A stretch of DNA of 64,000 bases from Acidimicrobiales bacterium (GCA_029263175.1 JAJCXZ010000099.1:17637-81636), one strand, 5' to 3'. Positions 23,802 to 37,711 are shown, numbered from the stretch's first letter. The notes: generated from the letters alone by a model not told the origin. Numbers and translations are program-made.

Positions 23802-25678
23802 ACTCGCAGCGGATCGACCTCGACCCTCACGCGGGCCGCCGGTCTCGGCGTTTCGGCCAGCGCATCGAGGATCGGCGGCAGCGTCTCGGCCCGGAGCAAC
23901 CAGTGCCCGTCGAGCGGGCCGCGGACCTGCACCCCTTCGACGGCACCAAACGACTCGATGAACGCCTCGCCCCCGGCGCCTGACACCGCGACCTGGGCGC
24001 CATAGGGCGGCAGCTTCAAGGATTGGCGACGATCGCGCTCAGCGACGGCCACGAGGGCAGGGTCGCCTCGCAACACGGCTCGGACGACCTCGTGGTCGGG
24101 TTGGCGGGTTTGGATCACCAGCCGGGCACCGGGCCGCCGCATACCCAGAATTCGGGCGGCCCGGGCCACCATGGTCATCGCCTGCTCCGCCGCCCGCTGG
24201 CGCAGAGCGAGAAGCTCCTGGTCGAGGTCGAGAAACACGATCACGTCGGCCTCTTCAACGCGATGAAGGACGGCTTCTGTGCCGATCACCACACGACTGG
24301 TGGGAAGGTCGTCGGACTCGCCGGTGACCTCGTCTACGCGTTCACCCACGAACGCCGCCAGCTCCTCGCGTGCCCGCTCGACGCCGACCCTCAAGTTCTT
24401 CAACGTGGTCGAGCCGCAATGGGCACACACCACCGGACGGTGTTCGGAGCCATCGGGGCTCTCGAGGCGATCGCCCAGCAGCACCATAGGCCGGCCGCCG
24501 TCCTCGGTACGGACCAATTCCCCGCATTGGGCGCAGGCCAGGAGCCGAGCTCTCCCCTTCCGGTTCAGGACGCACAGCACCCGCCCTTCACCGATGAACG
24601 AATTGAGCCGCTCGGCGAAAGGACCGGCCTTCGCCGGGTCATCGTCACGCCGGTCGAGGACTTCGACGATCGGCCAGGCCTCGCGCTCGACAGAGCGCTC
24701 GAGCCGCAGGAGTTTCCCCTCTCGCAGCGCTTCAAGCGACGGCGTGGGTGTGGCCATGACCACTGGGACACCACGCCGTTTGGCCCGTTCGATCGCGAGG
24801 TCACGTGCGTGCCACGCCGGTGTGCGTTCGTCCTTGAAACGCTCATCATGTTCATCGATCACCACGACTGCGGCGAGTTCGGGCATGGGCATCCATGCCG
24901 CGGAACGAGTGCCGATCACCGTGGCGCCGCCGGCGGCAATCGCCCAATCATCGGGCGCCAGGGCTGTGCGGATTCCCGCTCGCCTCAAAGCGAGCGCAAG
25001 TCGCCGGGCGCGGGACGCGTCGGGCACGAGAATCAGCGCGTCGCCGAGCCGGCATGCGGCGAGCGCCACCGCCACACCGTCATCGGAAGGCGGAACCCGG
25101 ACGACGGCGGAATCGAGCTCGAAGGCCTGGTCGAAGACATCGCGTGGCCCGCTCGGGACCGGACGCCGCGGGGGTGCCGTCACGGGTGCGGCGACCATTC
25201 GGCTTGGTGATGCCGCCCGCAGGAATGGGACTCGACGACCGGCCCACCGCCAGGCGGCCCAGTCCGCCAGGTGGATCATCTCCAGCGATGGCCCGATCCC
25301 GCTGAGCTTGGCGAGCGGCACCAGCGAAACCCCCGGCTCTGGGTCGATATCGACCGCTGTGACCCAACCGGCGACGCGGCGGCCGGCCAGCGGCACACGG
25401 ACCATGGAACCGACTGCGATCCGTTCTCCGCGACCGTCGTCGTCCCACGCAGTAGGGATCAGATAGTCGAATTCCTTGTCGATCGCCGGGACATCAGGCA
25501 GCACGCGCACGACCCGCCCTCGGGGCCGAGCCGATGCATCGCTGAAGACGGGATCTTGCGCGGCAGGGGTTGCGGCCGCGGCGAGGGTGGCCCCGCCGAG
25601 GTCGAACGAGCCCTGACCGGAGTCGCTCAGAGCCCGAGCGCCGACTTCAGATCGTCGACTCGGTCGGTGCGCTCCCAC
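23798..25678 (-). CDS. priA: PriA-like primosomal protein N' without intact helicase motifs
   Basis: PriA directs replication restart. The N-terminal DNA-binding part ([37 protein letters not shown]) and the zinc motif ([24 protein letters not shown]) are present. The Walker A site is not: where LLxGVTGSGKTEVY is expected there is only a degenerate [13 protein letters not shown]. The DEAH box reads DEHD. The same loss is known in mycobacterial PriA, so this looks like the actinobacterial form, not a pseudogene. The GTG at 25678 lies 51 bp inside metK; a later GTG at VRVLPDV is a possible start. Confidence 0.85.
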   Translation of the reverse strand: MGAHRPSRRSEVGARALSDSGQGSFDLGGATLAAAATPAAQDPVFSDASARPRGRVVRVLPDVPAIDKEFDYLIPTAWDDDGRGERIAVGSMVRVPLAGRRVAGWVTAVDIDPEPGVSLVPLAKLSGIGPSLEMIHLADWAAWRWAGRRVPFLRAASPSRMVAAPVTAPPRRPVPSGPRDVFDQAFELDSAVVRVPPSDDGVAVALAACRLGDALILVPDASRARRLALALRRAGIRTALAPDDWAIAAGGATVIGTRSAAWMPMPELAAVVVIDEHDERFKDERTPAWHARDLAIERAKRRGVPVVMATPTPSLEALREGKLLRLERSVEREAWPIVEVLDRRDDDPAKAGPFAERLNSFIGEGRVLCVLNRKGRARLLACAQCGELVRTEDGGRPMVLLGDRLESPDGSEHRPVVCAHCGSTTLKNLRVGVERAREELAAFVGERVDEVTGESDDLPTSRVVIGTEAVLHRVEEADVIVFLDLDQELLALRQRAAEQAMTMVARAARILGMRRPGARLVIQTRQPDHEVVRAVLRGDPALVAVAERDRRQSLKLPPYGAQVAVSGAGGEAFIESFGAVEGVQVRGPLDGHWLLRAETLPPILDALAETPRPAARVRVEVDPLRV

Positions 25679-26829
25679 GGGAACAGGCCGTCCTTCGGTT
25701 CGCGACCGAAGTGTCCGTAAGCCGCCGTCGGACGATAGATCGGCCGCCGCAGATCAAGGTCACGCATGATGGCACCCGGGCGGAGGTCAAAGATCTCATC
25801 GGCGGCCTTCTCGATCGCCGCGTGATCCACGCGTTCAGTGCCAAAGGTCTCGATCAGGATGGACATCGGATGAGCCATGCCGATGGCATACGCCACCTGG
25901 ATTTCGCAACGCGACGCGGCGCCGGAGGCAACGATGTTCTTTGCAACCCAACGGGTGGCGTATGCGGCCGAGCGGTCGACCTTCGATGGATCCTTGCCCG
26001 AAAAGGCACCACCACCATGCCGGGCCATGCCGCCATAGGTGTCAACGATGATCTTGCGACCGGTCAGACCGGCATCGCCCACCGGGCCGCCGATCACGAA
26101 TCGACCGGTCGGGTTGACGTGAACCTCGTAGTCATCGTCGGCGAATTGCTCGGGGATCACCGGGCGGATCACGTGCTCGATCAGGTCGGGCCGAATCATC
26201 GTGTCGCGGTCGATGCCGTCGTTGTGCTGAGTCGAGACCAGCACGGTCTTGAGTCGGACGGGGCGGTTGTCCTCGTACTCGAACGTGACCTGGGTCTTGG
26301 CGTCCGGACGGAGGTATGGAATGCGGCCGGACTTGCGAACCTCGGCATGCTTTTCGGCCATACGGTGCGCAAGGTGGATCGGCAGCGGCATGAGGACATC
26401 GGTCTCCTCACAGGCGTAGCCGAACATCATTCCCTGGTCGCCGGCTCCCTGCTTGTCGAGCTCGTCCTCCTCGCCGGCCGAACCGGAGCGGACCTCTTCA
26501 GAGGCGGTGACGCCCTGTGAGATGTCAGGCGACTGTTCGTCGATGGTCACCATGACGCCGCAGGTGTTGCCGTCGAAACCGAACGACTCGCGGTCGTACC
26601 CGATCTCGTTGATCGTCTGTCGGACGGTGCCGGGGATATCGACATAGGCCTGGGTGGTGATCTCCCCGGCCACGACCGCCAGGCCGGTTGTGACGAGGGT
26701 TTCGCACGCCACTCGGCTGAGCGGATCCTGGGCCAACATCGCGTCGAGGATGGCATCGGAAATCTGGTCAGCCATCTTGTCGGGATGACCCTCGGAGACG
26801 CTCTCAGAGGTAAAGGTCCAAGTGGTCAC
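25627..26829 (-). CDS. metK: S-adenosylmethionine synthetase
   Basis: MetK makes S-adenosylmethionine from methionine and ATP. The 400-residue protein has [20 protein letters not shown] at the N-terminus, the family signature [15 protein letters not shown] and a [19 protein letters not shown] loop. It starts 27 bp after coaBC. Several SAM-dependent methyltransferases lie in the window but are not in the same operon. No SAM riboswitch can be seen in the short gap upstream. Confidence 0.97.
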   Translation of the reverse strand: MTTWTFTSESVSEGHPDKMADQISDAILDAMLAQDPLSRVACETLVTTGLAVVAGEITTQAYVDIPGTVRQTINEIGYDRESFGFDGNTCGVMVTIDEQSPDISQGVTASEEVRSGSAGEEDELDKQGAGDQGMMFGYACEETDVLMPLPIHLAHRMAEKHAEVRKSGRIPYLRPDAKTQVTFEYEDNRPVRLKTVLVSTQHNDGIDRDTMIRPDLIEHVIRPVIPEQFADDDYEVHVNPTGRFVIGGPVGDAGLTGRKIIVDTYGGMARHGGGAFSGKDPSKVDRSAAYATRWVAKNIVASGAASRCEIQVAYAIGMAHPMSILIETFGTERVDHAAIEKAADEIFDLRPGAIMRDLDLRRPIYRPTAAYGHFGREPKDGLFPWERTDRVDDLKSALGL

Positions 26830-26856
26830 TGGAACTCCTGGTATCGGAAGAAAGAG

Positions 26857-28050
26857 TTAGGAAAGGTGGCCGAGAGCAGCATCGAGCACTGCACGCGCGA
26901 TCTCGCGCTTGTCCGACAGGGGAACATCATGCCGTGTCCCATCAGCAAGGAGAAGCACTACTTCGTTGGTTGAGTGCTCGAACCCGACGTGGGCCTTGCT
27001 GACATCGTTGGCAACGATCAGATCGAGGTTCTTGCGCGCGAGCTTCTGGGCAGCGTTGGCAACGAGATCATCCGTCTCCGCCGCGAAACCGACGAGGGTT
27101 TGACCCGCAGGTTTTGCCGCACCGAGCGCGGCCAGAATGTCGGTCGTGGGGACCAGAACGACCTCCGGGGTTCCGTCCGCCTTCTTGAGCTTTGATTCAG
27201 CTGCGTCAGCGGGCCTGAAATCGGCGACCGCCGCGGCCATTACGACCAGCGCTGCGTCTGGCGCTTCTCGTTCACACACCGTTGCCATCTCCGCCGCGGT
27301 CTCCACGCTGACGACGCGAACCCCAACGGGTGCCGACGCAGGCCGTGTCGTGACGAGGACCACGTCGGCGCCGCGTGACGCAGCCTCGGCTGCAACAGCA
27401 TTCCCCTGCCTGCCCGATGATCGATTCCCGATGTAGCGCACGGCGTCGATCGGCTCGCGGGTGCCGCCGGCGGTCACCAGGACCTTCTGGCCGGCAAGCT
27501 CGCCGCCTCCGAGCGCGGCCTCCACGGCCGCAACCACCGTGGACGGTTCCGCCAAACGACCGTGGCCCATGTCGCCGCCCGCAAGACGGCCGCTCTCCGG
27601 CGCCACGACCAGCACACCCCGCGCCGCGAGGACGGCGAGGTTGTCCTGCACCGAGGGCTGTTCCCACATCTCTGTGTGCATCGCCGGACAGACCATCACC
27701 GGCGCTCGGCTGGCGAGAATGGTGGCGGTCAGCAGATCGGCGCTGCGACCGGTCCGCATGTCGCTCAGCACGCGAGCGGTAGCGGGGCACACGAGGATGA
27801 GGTCTGCCGATTGTCCCATCTTCGTATGTGGAATCGGTGTCTCGGGATCGTCGAACAGCGATGTGCGCACCGGCTCGCTGGCCAACGCCGAGAAGGTGGT
27901 CTTCCCCACCATGCGTGCGCCGCCCTCCGTGAGGATCGGCACGACGTGCGCGCCGGCGTCGACGAGCCTGCGGCATACCTCTACAGCCTTGTAGGCGGCG
28001 ATACCGCCGGTGACCCCGAGAACGATTCGGCGACCGGCGAGCGAGCTCAC
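26857..28050 (-). CDS. coaBC: Bifunctional CoaBC (phosphopantothenoylcysteine decarboxylase/synthetase)
   Basis: CoaBC makes 4'-phosphopantetheine in two steps of CoA synthesis. The N-terminal flavodoxin-like CoaC half shows IVLGVTGGIAAYKAVEVCRR, the catalytic histidine in IPHTKMGQSADLILVCPATA and the PAMHTEMW motif. The C-terminal CoaB half shows VLVTAGGTREPIDAVRYIGNRSSG and MAAAVADFRP. The GTG at 28050 (VSSLAGRRI) gives 397 residues; the upstream extension is a shadow of rpoZ. It follows rpoZ by 13 bp, the usual gmk-rpoZ-coaBC-metK-priA order. Confidence 0.95.
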   Translation of the reverse strand: MSSLAGRRIVLGVTGGIAAYKAVEVCRRLVDAGAHVVPILTEGGARMVGKTTFSALASEPVRTSLFDDPETPIPHTKMGQSADLILVCPATARVLSDMRTGRSADLLTATILASRAPVMVCPAMHTEMWEQPSVQDNLAVLAARGVLVVAPESGRLAGGDMGHGRLAEPSTVVAAVEAALGGGELAGQKVLVTAGGTREPIDAVRYIGNRSSGRQGNAVAAEAASRGADVVLVTTRPASAPVGVRVVSVETAAEMATVCEREAPDAALVVMAAAVADFRPADAAESKLKKADGTPEVVLVPTTDILAALGAAKPAGQTLVGFAAETDDLVANAAQKLARKNLDLIVANDVSKAHVGFEHSTNEVVLLLADGTRHDVPLSDKREIARAVLDAALGHLS

Positions 28051-28063
28051 GTGCTGACCAGAC

Positions 28064-28393
28064 TCAGGCGCTGTCGTCGCTGCCGAGTGCCTTGGCAGCG
28101 ATTGCCTCGGCCTCAGCAAGCGCAGCGGCTTCAGCCTCAGCGTCGGGGTCGTATTCTTCGGCGACGATCTTGTCGACGGCGATCTCTTCGAAGGCAATCG
28201 AGAGGGGCTTCGCCGCGGTCGAGGTGACCTGGGGCGGCACGGATGCGCCGATGCCCTGACCGAGTTGGCCGACATAGTTGGTGATCTCGCGGCTCCGCAT
28301 GGCGGAAAGAGAGACAAGACGGAACTTGGACCCGGTCTTTTCGAGGAGTTCCTCGATCGCGGGGTTCATCATCGTGTCGTAGCCGTGCGCCAT
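28064..28393 (-). CDS. rpoZ: RNA polymerase omega subunit
   Basis: Omega helps assemble RNA polymerase. The 109-residue protein has MMNPAIEELLEKTGSKFRLVSLSAMRSREITNYV, then a short linker and KPLSIAFEEIAVDKIVAEE, typical of actinobacterial omega. The C-terminal 30 residues are Ala/Glu/Asp-rich. Confidence 0.95.
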   Translation of the reverse strand: MAHGYDTMMNPAIEELLEKTGSKFRLVSLSAMRSREITNYVGQLGQGIGASVPPQVTSTAAKPLSIAFEEIAVDKIVAEEYDPDAEAEAAALAEAEAIAAKALGSDDSA

Positions 28394-28418
28394 TGCGGTT
28401 CTCCGAGATCGTGGACGG

Positions 28419-28432
28419 GCTGGAAGTCCAGC
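28419..28432 (-). terminator. Small perfect hairpin in the gmk-rpoZ gap
   Basis: GCTGGACTTCCAGC is a 14-base perfect inverted repeat in the 47-bp gap between gmk and rpoZ. It is weak and has no T-tract. It may only modulate expression. Confidence 0.25.
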
Positions 28433-28440
28433 GGTTCAGG

Positions 28441-29010
28441 CTAGCAGCGGTCGAGCTGCGATCGGCGCTGCGCGATCAGCGTCTGGATCTCGTCTATCGC
28501 GGATTCGAGCAGGTCATTGACGACCACGTTCGCACTGAGCCCCGTCGCCACCTCGGCCTCTTCGTTCGCCTTGGCGAGGCGCTTGGCCACTTTCTCATCA
28601 GCGTCGCCCCGATGGCGAAGGCGCTGCTCCTGGTGTTCGCGAGACGGAGCGTCGACGAAGACCAGCAAGGCGTCGGGGAAACGCTCCTTGATCTGCGCGG
28701 CGCCGTGCACATCGATTTCGAACACCACATCATGACCGGGGGGCGGGTCCGGCATCGGTGTGCCCTGGAGATAGTCGAGGAACTCGACCCACTCGAGGAA
28801 CCCACCATTGTCGACGTGACTGAGGAACAGCTCACGGGTGGTGAAGTGGTACGCCTCCATCGGTTCCCCGGGTCGGCGGGCCCGCGTGGTCCAGCTTCGT
28901 GACAGCCAGAGCCGAGGATCGCGATCGAGCAGATGGGCGACGATCGTGCCCTTGCCAACGCCCCCGGGGCCGGAAACAACGATGACCAGGCGGTCATTGA
29001 GGGAACTCAT
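28441..29010 (-). CDS. gmk: Guanylate kinase
   Basis: Gmk phosphorylates GMP. The P-loop VVSGPGGVGKGTIV lies at residues 11-24, followed by the GMP-binding SRSWTTRARRPGE and the AYHFTTRELFLSHVDNGGFLEW segment. DVVFEIDVHGAAQIKERFPDAL is also typical. Length 189 is normal. It follows mihF by 18 bp. Confidence 0.97.
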   Translation of the reverse strand: MSSLNDRLVIVVSGPGGVGKGTIVAHLLDRDPRLWLSRSWTTRARRPGEPMEAYHFTTRELFLSHVDNGGFLEWVEFLDYLQGTPMPDPPPGHDVVFEIDVHGAAQIKERFPDALLVFVDAPSREHQEQRLRHRGDADEKVAKRLAKANEEAEVATGLSANVVVNDLLESAIDEIQTLIAQRRSQLDRC

Positions 29011-29028
29011 CGCCGCGGCCCGCGCTCC

Positions 29029-29346
29029 TCAACCAAAGGCGAGCAACAGCTCTTCGCGCTGCTTCTCACCGAGGCCACGGAGCCGTCGGTTCTCGGCAAT
29101 GCCGATCGACTCCATCGTGCGACGGGCCTTCACCTTGCCAACGCCGGGAAGTGACTCGAGGACAGCCAAGACCTTCGTCTTGGCGACCGTCTCATCGAGA
29201 TCGGCGCGAACCAACAATTCGGAGAACGAGATCGATCCCATCTTGAGCAGCTGCTTCAGTTCGGCACGAACCCGGCGAGCTTCAGCCGCTTTCTTCAGCG
29301 CAGCAGCGCGGGCCTCGTCGGTGAGCAGCGGGGGCTGGGAAGACAT
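29029..29346 (-). CDS. mihF: Actinobacterial integration host factor (mIHF)
   Basis: mIHF is a small nucleoid-associated DNA-binding protein restricted to actinobacteria. The 105-residue product has a basic N-terminal helix (RAAALKKAAEARRVRAELKQ), then LKMGSISFSELLVRADLDETVAKTKVLAVLESLPGVGKVKARRTM. Its LPGVGKVKA helix-hairpin-helix-like motif contacts DNA. The pyrF-mihF-gmk-rpoZ order is the standard actinobacterial one, and the gene supports assignment of the phylum. Confidence 0.95.
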   Translation of the reverse strand: MSSQPPLLTDEARAAALKKAAEARRVRAELKQLLKMGSISFSELLVRADLDETVAKTKVLAVLESLPGVGKVKARRTMESIGIAENRRLRGLGEKQREELLLAFG

Positions 29347-29392
29347 TGTCTGGACTGTATCGGTTCGATCCGGACCAGCGAGGGAGCCGCTC

Positions 29393-30106
29393 TCAGTTGG
29401 CAGCTGCGGCGGCGGCGTGGACTGCTTGGGCGGCGGCGACGGGGTCAGATGCGTTGGTCACGGTGCGACCGATGACGAGCAGGTCAGCGCCGTCGTTGAG
29501 CGCAGAATCCGGTGATGCCGGCTTGGCCTGATCATCGACTTTGTCGCCGGGGAGGCGGATGCCGGGGGTGACGCGCAGCAGGCGGGGCGCATAGTGGTGG
29601 GCTTCCGACAGTTCGCCCGCCGAGCACACGATGCCGCTGCATCCGGCTTCGGCGGCCAGCATGACGCGCTTTGGCATGATGTGTGGCGGCGCATCGCCGT
29701 CGCTGGTCAGGACCGTGATGGCGAGCGAGTGCGGCTGCTCGAGGCCGGCGTTGTGCGCACCCTGTTTGAGCCCATCGACTCCGGCGCTGAGCATGTCAAT
29801 TCCGCCATGGGCGTGCATGGTGAGGTATTGCACCCCGAGCGCTCCGAGAACGCGTGTGGCCTTGCCGACCGTGGTCGGAATGTCGTGCAGCTTCAGGTCG
29901 AGGAAGACCTTGTAGCCCAGGTCGGCGATCGCCCCGATGGCTTCAGGACCGGCGGCCGAGTAGAGCTCGAGTCCGATCTTGGCCACGCCGAAGTACGGCT
30001 TTAGTTCGCGCCCGAGACGAATCGCAGCCACGAGATCATCGACATCAAGCGCGAGCGCAAGCTTGTCGCTCACGGCCGAATCGATGGTCGTTGCAGTATC
30101 AGCCAT
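29393..30106 (-). CDS. pyrF: Orotidine 5'-phosphate decarboxylase
   Basis: PyrF makes UMP from OMP. The 237-residue protein is the short form, with LALDVDDLVAAIRLGREL, GVAKIGLELYS and the catalytic DxKxHDIP motif in FLDLKLHDIPTTV. TPGIRLPGDKVDDQAKPASP and LVIGRTVTNASDP are the phosphate-binding parts. It overlaps pyrD by 8 bases, ending the pyrimidine operon. Confidence 0.96.
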   Translation of the reverse strand: MADTATTIDSAVSDKLALALDVDDLVAAIRLGRELKPYFGVAKIGLELYSAAGPEAIGAIADLGYKVFLDLKLHDIPTTVGKATRVLGALGVQYLTMHAHGGIDMLSAGVDGLKQGAHNAGLEQPHSLAITVLTSDGDAPPHIMPKRVMLAAEAGCSGIVCSAGELSEAHHYAPRLLRVTPGIRLPGDKVDDQAKPASPDSALNDGADLLVIGRTVTNASDPVAAAQAVHAAAAAAN

Positions 30107-31009
30107 GGGCAGCTCCGATCAGTTCGGCGACAGTGGACACTCCCCGCCGCTCACACCATTGTTCGAATTCTTTGAGGATCCGCCGCGGTGCACGCGGATC
30201 TGCGAACGTCGCAGTCCCGACCTCCACCGCCGAGGCTCCAGCAAGCAGAAACTCTACGACATCGGCGCCGCTCGTCGTGCCACCCACCCCGATGATGGGG
30301 AGGTCAGGCAGTGCTTCATGCACGTCGTACACGGCTCGCACAGCGACGGGATGCATCGCCGCGCCGGAGAGTCCACCCCGACCGGCGCCGAGCACCGGTT
30401 TGCGTGTGTTGACGTCGATCACCATGCCGAGGAGCGTGTTGGTCAGGACCACCGCCTCCGCTCCGGCCCTGTTGGCGGCATCGGCGATCTCGGGGAGATC
30501 CGCAGCATTCGGGCTCAGTTTGGCCCAGCAAGGCCGACCACAGGCCGCGGCGGCCTCGACCGCTTCAGCGGTTGCCGCGGCGGAGTGAGCGAACATTCGG
30601 CGACGGTCTTCGAGATTCGGGCAGGAAACATTGACCTCGACAGCCACCACGCCATGGGGCGCGTCGGCCAACGCGAGAGCAGCCGCCTCATAGTCGGCGA
30701 TCGATCCACCCCAGATACTCGCGACAACCGTGGCACCGGTTTCCAGCAACGGCGGAAGATCGTGCTCGAGCCAATGGGGAATCCCCTCTCCTTGCAGACC
30801 AACGCTGTTGATCATTCCGGCCGCGGTGGGATGAACGCGGGGTGACGGATTACCCGCCCACGCTTCGGCTCGCATCGACTTCACCACCACGGCACCGAGC
30901 TCGGCGGGCTTCAAGTAACGAGCAAGCTCCGCTCCGTGGCCCGCGGTGCCAGACGCGGTGAGTACAGGCGCGCTGAGACCGACAGAGCCGATCTGGGTGA
31001 TGGTGTCGA

Positions 31010-31013
<4 letters not shown>
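30099..31013 (-). CDS. pyrD: Dihydroorotate dehydrogenase (class 1B-like), probable CTG start
   Basis: PyrD oxidises dihydroorotate to orotate. The class 1B pattern is complete: [18 protein letters not shown] at the N-terminus, VNVSCPN with the catalytic cysteine, [45 protein letters not shown] and [19 protein letters not shown]. The frame begins in the carB stop region, and no ATG, GTG or TTG precedes the conserved N-terminus. A CTG at 31013 overlaps the carB TGA as CTGA and gives a 304-residue protein of normal size. The TTG at 30914 would delete the first conserved 33 residues. No pyrK electron-transfer subunit gene is adjacent. Confidence 0.9.
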
Positions 31014-34308
<3,295 letters not shown>

Positions 34309-34309
<1 letters not shown>

Positions 34310-35466
34310 TACTGGTTGCTCGGTCCGGAAGCCGAGACCCCTTTCTCAGCACTCCCGCTCGCCGCGGCGGGCGAGTCCCGCCCTGACCCATGGTCATCCA
34401 TCAGTTTGGCGAACTCGTCGAAGAGGTAACGACTGTCGTGCGGGCCGGGCCCCGCCTCGGGGTGGTACTGGACGCTGAACACGGGCAAGTCGTTGTGCAC
34501 CAGGCCCTCCAAGGCGCCGTCGTTGAGACAGACATGGGTTTCGGTCACGTTCGGCACAGAACCGATCTCCACCGCGAAGTTGTGGTTCTGAGCGGTGATC
34601 TCGACCTTGCCGGTTCGAACGTCCTGCACTGGCACGTTGCCCCCGTGGTGGCCGAACTTCATCTTGAAGGTTCGTCCGCCCAGCGCGAGTGAGAGCAACT
34701 GGTGGCCAAGACAGATCCCGAAGATCGGCACCTCGCCGATGAGCTTGGGGAGCTCTTCGTTGATCATCCCCGCAACCTCGGGATCACCGGGGCCGTTGGA
34801 GAGAAAGACACCATCGGGATCCATCGCCAACACGTCGGCGGCGGAGGTGTCCGCCGGTACGACCGTGACGGTGGCGAGTTCGCCGAGATGGCGGAGCATC
34901 GTGGCCTTCACACCGAAGTCGTAGGCCACCACCTTGCGAGGACCGCGGCCGACGACGTAGGGCCCTTTGGTGCTGACGACGCCGACGAGATCGATACCGT
35001 CGGTGCCGGGTTCTGCCTTCGCCGCGGCGAGCAGGGTGGCTTCATCAGCGGAACCAAAAGCGCCCGGCATCGCGCCGGAGTCGCGAATGTGACGGGTGAG
35101 GCGCCGCGTGTCGATTCCGGCGATTCCGGCCAGGTTGTGACGACGCAGGAATGCTTCGAGATCTTCCTCACTGCGCCAGTTGCTGTGGCGGCGTGCGAGG
35201 TCACGAATGATCACACCACGGCAGAACGGCCGAGCGGCTTCGTCGTCGGTGGCATTGACGCCGTAGTTCCCGATGTGGGGGTAGGTGAACGTGATGATCT
35301 GGCCGGCGTAGGACGGGTCGGTGATGACCTCCTGGTAGCCGGACAGCACAGTGTTGAAGACCACCTCGCCGGTGGCCACTCCGTCGGTGGGGTCGGCGCC
35401 GATCCCTTCCCCTTCGAAGACTTCGCCGTCGGCCAGCACGAGCTGGTACTCGCGAATGTCGCTCAT
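34309..35466 (-). CDS. carA: Carbamoyl-phosphate synthase small subunit
   Basis: CarA supplies ammonia by glutamine hydrolysis. The 385-residue protein starts [20 protein letters not shown] and has [15 protein letters not shown] and SNGPGDPEV. The catalytic cysteine lies in [16 protein letters not shown] and the histidine in [15 protein letters not shown]. The ATG at 35466 overlaps the pyrC stop as ATGA; the longer open frame upstream is a shadow of pyrC. Confidence 0.97.
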
Positions 35467-36764
35467 CGTGTAGCGGTTCCTTCCTGCACGACGAGTTCGC
35501 CGTTGTAGATCGTGTGGCGTACGGCGCCGCGGAGTTCGCGGCCTTCGTACGGAGTATTGGCGCTGCGGCTGGCCATCGCCGAACCGCGGACGGTCCACGT
35601 GGCCTCCGGATCGAGGACAACCAGGTTGGCCGGCTCCCCGGCGGCAATCGGACGACCGTGGCGAGTGTCGATTCCAGCTATCCGTGCCGGGCGCCAGGAC
35701 ATCAGCGCGACGATCTCCTCGAGGGGGAGATCGAGTTCGGTGTTGGCCAGAGCGAATGCAGTCTCGAGACCGAGCATGCCCGGCGGAGCGTCGGCGAACG
35801 TGGCGTCCTTCGCGTGGGACGTGTGGGGTGCGTGATCGGTGGCGATGGCATCGATCGTGCCGTCGGCCAGGCCGTCCTTGATCGCCACGATGTCGACAGC
35901 CGTACGCAACGGAGGATGGACCTTGAACACCGAATCGAAGCTTGCGCACACGCTGTGATCGAGGGTGAAGTGATGGGTCGTGGCCTCTGCGCTGACCGGG
36001 AGGCCGGCTTCCTTGGCCGCCCGCACCATCGCAACTCCTCCGGCCGTGGACACGTGCTGGAAATGCACGCGGCCACCGGTGAGCCGAGCGAGCGCGATGT
36101 CGCGCATGATCATCAACTCTTCGGCCTCGGCGGGCTGACCGGGCATGCCCAGACGACTCGACCAGGCTCCTTCATGCATCAACCCACCCCGGCTCAGCGA
36201 TTCGATCTCGCAATGCTGGGCGAGCACGATCGGCGCGCCGTCGGCGAGGTGCGACAAGGAGCCGGCGTACTCCAACGCCGAGCGCATGATTCGTTCGTTT
36301 TGCACTCCTGCGCCATCGTCGGTGAATATCCGGACCCCGAGACGCACCAGTTCAGCCATGGGAGCGAGCTGCTCCCCGGCCCGGCCGATCGTGATGGCGG
36401 CCGAGGGATGGACGTCGCAGAGGTTTGCAGCGGCGGCGAGCTCGATCACCTGGGCAACGACAGCCGCGGAATCGATGGCGGGAGACGTGTTCGGCATCGC
36501 CACGACGGCGGTGTAGCCACCGAGGGCAGCGCCGCGTGCGCCCGTCTCGATGGTTTCCGCTTCTTCGTCCCCCGGCTCGCGAAGGTGGGCGTGGAGGTCG
36601 ACGAACCCCGGGGCCACGACCTGGCCGTTTGCCGCAACGTTGATGTCGCCGGCCAGGCCGGAACCCACGTCGACGATCCGACCGTCCGCGATCAGGACGT
36701 CGGCTTCGCGAGTGCCGGACTCGTCAACGAGTTGAGCGCCGGTGATTGCGATGGTCGGACTCAT
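35463..36764 (-). CDS. pyrC: Dihydroorotase
   Basis: PyrC closes carbamoyl aspartate to dihydroorotate. The 433-residue metal-dependent amidohydrolase has the zinc motif FVDLHAHLREPGDEEAET and YTAVVAMPNTSPAIDS. Later metal ligands lie in VHFQHVSTAGGV, and ATDHAPHTSHAKDATF holds the catalytic aspartate. GLETAFALANTEL follows. Coupled to pyrB and carA by 4-base overlaps. Confidence 0.96.
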   Translation of the reverse strand: MSPTIAITGAQLVDESGTREADVLIADGRIVDVGSGLAGDINVAANGQVVAPGFVDLHAHLREPGDEEAETIETGARGAALGGYTAVVAMPNTSPAIDSAAVVAQVIELAAAANLCDVHPSAAITIGRAGEQLAPMAELVRLGVRIFTDDGAGVQNERIMRSALEYAGSLSHLADGAPIVLAQHCEIESLSRGGLMHEGAWSSRLGMPGQPAEAEELMIMRDIALARLTGGRVHFQHVSTAGGVAMVRAAKEAGLPVSAEATTHHFTLDHSVCASFDSVFKVHPPLRTAVDIVAIKDGLADGTIDAIATDHAPHTSHAKDATFADAPPGMLGLETAFALANTELDLPLEEIVALMSWRPARIAGIDTRHGRPIAAGEPANLVVLDPEATWTVRGSAMASRSANTPYEGRELRGAVRHTIYNGELVVQEGTATR

Positions 36765-37711
36765 GCTGCCGCCCGCCGTCCGTCGACGAGGTCGAGCCCG
36801 CTGCCGAGCAGCAGGAAGAGCACGGCCATACGGACCGAGACGCCGTTGGCGACCTGCTCGGTGATGACGGCGTTGGGGCGATCAGCGACTTCGCCCGCAA
36901 TCTCGACGCCCCGGTTCATCGGGCCGGGATGCATGATCAGCGCATCGCCAAGCCGGTCGGCGCGCCGCACGTCGAGGCCGAACTCGGTGTGGAACTCCCG
37001 TAGAGACGGAACGACAGCGTCGGCCTGGCGTTCCAGCTGCATTCGCAGCAGGTAGCAGATGTCGAGGTCGTCGATGACCTCGTCCAGATTGTGCGTGACG
37101 TTGACCGGCCAGCCCTCGAAATGCGTGGGCAGCAGCGTCTTCGGCGCCACCAGGGTGACCTGCGCTCCCATGGTGGCGAACGCCAGTGCGTTGGACCGGG
37201 CTACCCGGCTGTGCTTGATGTCGCCAACGATGGCGACATGCTTGCCATCGAGGTCACCCAGATGCTCGCGCGCGGTGTAGAGATCGAGTAGCGACTGCGT
37301 GGGGTGCTGATGCCATCCGTCGCCGGCGTTGATGACCGATGCATCGACCCACTCGGCAACCCGGCTTGGCGCACCGGCCGCTCGATGACGCACCACGATG
37401 CCGTCGACGCCCATGGCGGTGATCGTTTCGACGGTGTCTCGCAGCGACTCGCCCTTGTTCACCGAGGACGAGCTGACGCTGAAGTTCATCGTGTCGGCCG
37501 ACAGCCGCTTGGCTGCCGTCTCGAACGAGAGCCGAGTGCGGGTCGAGTCTTCGTAGAAGAGCCAGGCGATCGTCTTGCCGCGTAGCGCGGGAACCTTCGG
37601 GATCGACCGCTCCCCCACCTCGGCGAAACTCGCCGTGAGGGACATGAGCTGTTCGATGTCGTCTCGGTCAAGGTCAGCCATCGAGAGCAGGTGACGTTCG
37701 CCGCCGATCAT
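36761..37711 (-). CDS. pyrB: Aspartate carbamoyltransferase catalytic subunit
   Basis: PyrB condenses carbamoyl phosphate and aspartate. The 316-residue protein has the carbamoyl-phosphate site YEDSTRTRLSFE (the usual F-E-P is Y-E-D here), the loop SSSVNKGESLRDT, VINAGDGWHQHPTQSLLDLYT and MHPGPMNRGVEI. No pyrI regulatory gene is present, as expected when PyrR controls the operon. Coupled at both ends by 4-base overlaps. Confidence 0.97.
   Translation of the reverse strand: MIGGERHLLSMADLDRDDIEQLMSLTASFAEVGERSIPKVPALRGKTIAWLFYEDSTRTRLSFETAAKRLSADTMNFSVSSSSVNKGESLRDTVETITAMGVDGIVVRHRAAGAPSRVAEWVDASVINAGDGWHQHPTQSLLDLYTAREHLGDLDGKHVAIVGDIKHSRVARSNALAFATMGAQVTLVAPKTLLPTHFEGWPVNVTHNLDEVIDDLDICYLLRMQLERQADAVVPSLREFHTEFGLDVRRADRLGDALIMHPGPMNRGVEIAGEVADRPNAVITEQVANGVSVRMAVLFLLLGSGLDLVDGRRAAA

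Noticed and set aside
23798..25678. priA as a pseudogene
   Set aside because: The frame is intact over 626 codons and the zinc motif is conserved. The helicase-motif loss matches the known actinobacterial form.
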